A stretch of DNA of 64,000 bases from Chromobacterium sinusclupearum. Lineage in GTDB: Bacteria > Pseudomonadota > Gammaproteobacteria > Burkholderiales > Chromobacteriaceae. The position numbers and the translations under genes are program-made. Below the pieces are notes generated by a model, which was given only the letters and a program-made list of their open reading frames with translations, was not told where the DNA came from and ran no database searches. Within the stretch, counting starts at the first letter, position 1. The number at the start of each line of letters is the position of its first letter. The stretch lies in contig NZ_PPTF01000006.1 of NCBI RefSeq assembly GCF_002902845.1, forward strand, positions 24,307 to 88,306, given 5' to 3'. Below are positions 61,527 to 64,000 of this stretch, piece by piece.

Positions 61527-63717
61527 GTTGGCGCTCGGCCTGCAAGGCCAACGGCAGCTCGATGCGGAAGCAGGCGCCGCTGGCCGGAATATTTTCCGCC
61601 GAGATCAAGCCGCCATATTGCTCCACGATGGTCTGGCAGATCGACAAGCCCAGGCCCATGCCGTGCGGCTTGGTCGAAAAGAACGGATGGAACAACACTT
61701 CCAGCAAGTCCGGCGTAATGCCGCGCCCCGTATCCCTCACTTCCAGGATGCCCTTCTTGCCTTCGCGGCGAGTGTGGACGATGACATGGCGCTTCAAGGC
61801 CGGCTCGTCTTTCAAGGCATCCATGGCATTGGACAGCAGGTTCAACACCACCTGCTCCAGCTGGATGCTGTCCGCCATCACCGGAATCGAATAGCCCGAT
61901 AGCAGCTGGACCACTTCAATGCCGCGCTCCCGCAGATCGTACTCCGCCAGAAACATGCAGTTGCCCACCACCTGATTGACGTCGATCAGCCGCGTCTCGA
62001 TGGCGCGCTTGCTGACCAGCGCGCGCAGCCGCTTGATGATCTCCCCGGCGCGCCCAGCCTGCGCCACCGCCAACTTCAATGCGGAATTGACTTGCGGCGG
62101 GGCATCCTCCACTCCATCCAGCAATTGGATGGCGGCCTGGCAATAGTTGGAGATCGCCGTCAATGGCTGATTCAGCTCATGGGCGATGCCGGACGCCATC
62201 TCGCCCATGGTATGCAGCCGCGCCACATGCGACAGCTTCTCCAGATGCTCCTTGACCCGAGTCTCGCTGGCCTCCAGCGCGGCTGCGGTCCTTTGCCGCA
62301 GCGGCCCCATATCGCGCAGCGCGCACACCACGCCTATCTGCACCCCGTCCCGAGACATCAACGGCGCGATGCCGCCCTCGACCGAATGCACCTTGCCGCG
62401 CGCCGTGGTCAGTTGCATGCGCTCCGCCAACTCCACGGCCTGCCCGGTCCGGAAACACTCGCTGATAGGATCCTCGGAAAACTCCGCGGCCAACTCGCCC
62501 ATCAAGCGGAATACTTCATGGCATGGCAGGCCAAGCACCTCATCGGCAGGCATCTCCACCAGTTGCAGCGCCATGGGATTAGCCATCTCGATCCTACGAT
62601 CCTGCCGCAGAATCACCACGCCATCATGTATCGCATTCAAGGTCACAGACGCGCGCTCGCTCTGCAGGAACAGCTCCTCATCGGCCTGGCTGCGCTCTCG
62701 GCGCAAGGCGACGCGCTGGGAATAAATCAGCGCCGCAGCGGACAACAGCAAGGCGATGAAAACCTCTCTGAGCAACAGCGGCAGCAGCGCCAGATCATTG
62801 AGACGGATATCCTGCTCGACGCCCAGAACAAAAGGCTGCGCCTCGCTGTTCAGCGGCAAACGCAGCGTCAAGCGCGTTATCTTGGGCCACCAATCATGAT
62901 CCCCATCCCGATGCAAGCGCTGGTACAGCGGCTCGCCCCCCGCGCGGCCATCCCGCGGTAGCAAAGACAAGTCCAAGCCGGCAGGCAAGGCCTGGTCTTC
63001 AGGCAACTGCAGCAGGCGGTCGCAAAACACCACCAAAGCCACCACGCCGGCAAGATCGCGGCCGCGGCCCTGACGCGCCTCCCCGGCCGACTCTCGATAC
63101 AGCGATTGCATCAGCAGATAGGCGCGACCACCGCCGTCATACAATTCGAAAGGACGAGACGAAACCTTCTGCCCGCTTGCCACCGCCCGTTTCAACTCCG
63201 CGGAAAAATGCGGATCGCCCAGCATGTCATAACCGTAGACCGGGCTGAAAGCTGGCAGATCCGGCTCGATCATGGATACGATCAACGCCTGCGGCCTGAC
63301 CGGAGCGGGCTGCCAATTGCGCTTACCCTCCGCGCCGTAGTCGCGGATGTAAAAAGTTTCCCCGAACCGCTCCCCCATGTTGCGCAGAAACTCGGCGCGC
63401 GCCTCCTGCGTGACATTCTGCAGGAACTGGATCGCGTACAACTGCTGATAGCGCGGCAACATTTCCCGCGCAAAGGCGCTGAGCGCAGGCGCATCCAACT
63501 GCTCATGAGAAATGAGCAGCGCATTGATCGCAGACAGCACGGACTCGTTCTGGTCAAGCCTGCGCGCGACGCCCGCATAGGCTTGGTGGGCCGCTTGCTC
63601 GAAACTGTCCTGCAGACGGCGGTACTCCCCGCTCCCCCACTGGGCCAATACCCACAAGCTGCTAAGCAACCAGAGCGCGCCAAACAGAAGCCACTCGCGA
63701 CCTTTGAATTTACTCAA
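61519..63717 (-). CDS. CHASE/PAS-domain sensor histidine kinase
   Basis: A 732-residue membrane kinase. TM1 is near residues 10-26 (WLLFGALWLLSSLWVLAQW). The periplasmic CHASE domain spans about 45-270 (YAIQFLQNVTQEARAEF, FSPVYGYDMLGDPHFSAEL). TM2 is near 310-330. A PAS domain (VTLNAIHDGVVIL ... GLPCHEVF) follows around 350-480. The H box is SGIAHELNQPLTAI (near 510). The N box is NLLSNAMDAL, and G boxes are DTGRGI and GMGLGLSICQTIV. Domain order matches DctB/FixL-type kinases that phosphorylate NtrC-like regulators. No response regulator gene is in view. The ligand is unknown. Confidence 0.9.
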   Translation of the reverse strand: MSKFKGREWLLFGALWLLSSLWVLAQWGSGEYRRLQDSFEQAAHQAYAGVARRLDQNESVLSAINALLISHEQLDAPALSAFAREMLPRYQQLYAIQFLQNVTQEARAEFLRNMGERFGETFYIRDYGAEGKRNWQPAPVRPQALIVSMIEPDLPAFSPVYGYDMLGDPHFSAELKRAVASGQKVSSRPFELYDGGGRAYLLMQSLYRESAGEARQGRGRDLAGVVALVVFCDRLLQLPEDQALPAGLDLSLLPRDGRAGGEPLYQRLHRDGDHDWWPKITRLTLRLPLNSEAQPFVLGVEQDIRLNDLALLPLLLREVFIALLLSAAALIYSQRVALRRERSQADEELFLQSERASVTLNAIHDGVVILRQDRRIEMANPMALQLVEMPADEVLGLPCHEVFRLMGELAAEFSEDPISECFRTGQAVELAERMQLTTARGKVHSVEGGIAPLMSRDGVQIGVVCALRDMGPLRQRTAAALEASETRVKEHLEKLSHVARLHTMGEMASGIAHELNQPLTAISNYCQAAIQLLDGVEDAPPQVNSALKLAVAQAGRAGEIIKRLRALVSKRAIETRLIDVNQVVGNCMFLAEYDLRERGIEVVQLLSGYSIPVMADSIQLEQVVLNLLSNAMDALKDEPALKRHVIVHTRREGKKGILEVRDTGRGITPDLLEVLFHPFFSTKPHGMGLGLSICQTIVEQYGGLISAENIPASGACFRIELPLALQAERQLS

Positions 63718-63872
63718 GACCCGCCCCGAAATTCATATGACATCATGAATGATATGCTTTGCATAAAACATTCGCCGGGCATTTTCACAAAAAGCCGCCA
63801 TATTCGCAACGCAACTCAAACCGACAGCACAGGCACACTTTCTGCGCCAATCAGACCCGCATCAACAGCAAA

Positions 63873-63895
63873 GCCCCGGCAGTGTCTGTCGGGGC
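63873..63895. terminator. Hairpin downstream of the rRNA operon
   Basis: Nine-base arms GCCCCGGCA / TGTCGGGGC (one G-T pair) around five bases. Second of two hairpins beyond the 5S gene. Confidence 0.5.
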
Positions 63896-63925
63896 GGGTT
63901 CCGCGCATTCGGCGGCGCAAAGCAC

Positions 63926-63953
63926 AAAGCCCAGCTCGTGTGAGCTGGGCTTT
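63926..63953 (-). terminator. rRNA operon terminator
   Basis: Perfect 12-base arms AAAGCCCAGCTC / GAGCTGGGCTTT around a 4-base loop, about ten bases beyond the 3' end of the 5S rRNA gene. Confidence 0.85.
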
Positions 63954-63961
63954 GTCTTATG

Positions 63962-64000
63962 GGGCGTCTGGCGGTGTCCTACTTTCACATGGCGAATGCC
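63962..64000 (-). rRNA. rrf: 5S ribosomal RNA (3' end only)
   Basis: Read on the minus strand it gives CCATGTGAAAGTAGGACACC followed by GCCAGACGCC, the conserved 3' segment of bacterial 5S rRNA. The rest lies beyond the right edge, so an rRNA operon transcribes into the window and ends at the hairpins just downstream. Confidence 0.92.

Overview
The window is a high-G+C betaproteobacterial chromosome segment, most like Chromobacterium or a close relative in the Neisseriales. This placement rests on the overall set of housekeeping genes (Zur plus a zinc GTPase, tandem cytochrome c', cytochrome b561, tyrS, radC, coaBC-dut, a ~1600-residue NAD-glutamate dehydrogenase, an arginine-type ABC transporter with an ArgR-like AraC regulator, 5S rRNA) and on base composition. 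No database search was possible, so the genus is an inference.

Layout. 1-10712 is ordinary chromosome: zinc homeostasis, c-type and b-type cytochromes, tyrS, small envelope proteins, radC, coaBC and the first 84 codons of dut. 10713-50406 is a mobile genomic island of about 39.7 kb inserted inside dut. 50407-64000 is chromosome again: the last 66 codons of dut, a secreted 5'-nucleotidase, NAD-glutamate dehydrogenase, a basic-amino-acid ABC transporter, its AraC-type regulator, a CHASE/PAS histidine kinase and the 3' end of a 5S rRNA gene at the edge. Joining base 10712 to 50407 restores an uninterrupted 150-codon dUTPase frame, so both island boundaries are known to within about one base.

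The island. Its left end carries a four-gene Tn554-like integration module: three large tyrosine-recombinase-type proteins and a small HTH/coiled-coil protein. Its right end carries a complete, divergent dUTPase gene that can replace the one it breaks. The ends carry matching inverted repeats (TGG[T/C]TATGCGCA) and internal repeats (TGTCTCAA and TGCCTCAA in one orientation at the left, the same words inverted at the right).

The cargo is almost all conflict machinery: an SF1 helicase-Vsr nuclease protein with a DUF4236 partner; a VgrG / VRR-NUC nuclease effector / DUF3396 immunity operon for type VI secretion, with a decayed second copy of the effector tail; a NACHT-type NTPase ending in a PD-(D/E)xK nuclease; an operon of three glycine-rich membrane/coiled-coil proteins beside a TerY-P triad (vWA, PP2C phosphatase, kinase with OB fold); a NERD/REase-like protein; a CoiA-like nuclease; a SIR2-domain protein; a possible ADP-ribosyltransferase-like protein; a 39-codon head that resembles the start of a large STAND/nuclease defence gene; and an XRE regulator with a palindromic operator. 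Base composition changes in blocks along the island, which points to stepwise assembly.

The two most novel items are the dut-targeting element that brings its own dut, and the three-gene glycine-zipper operon next to the TerY-P triad.
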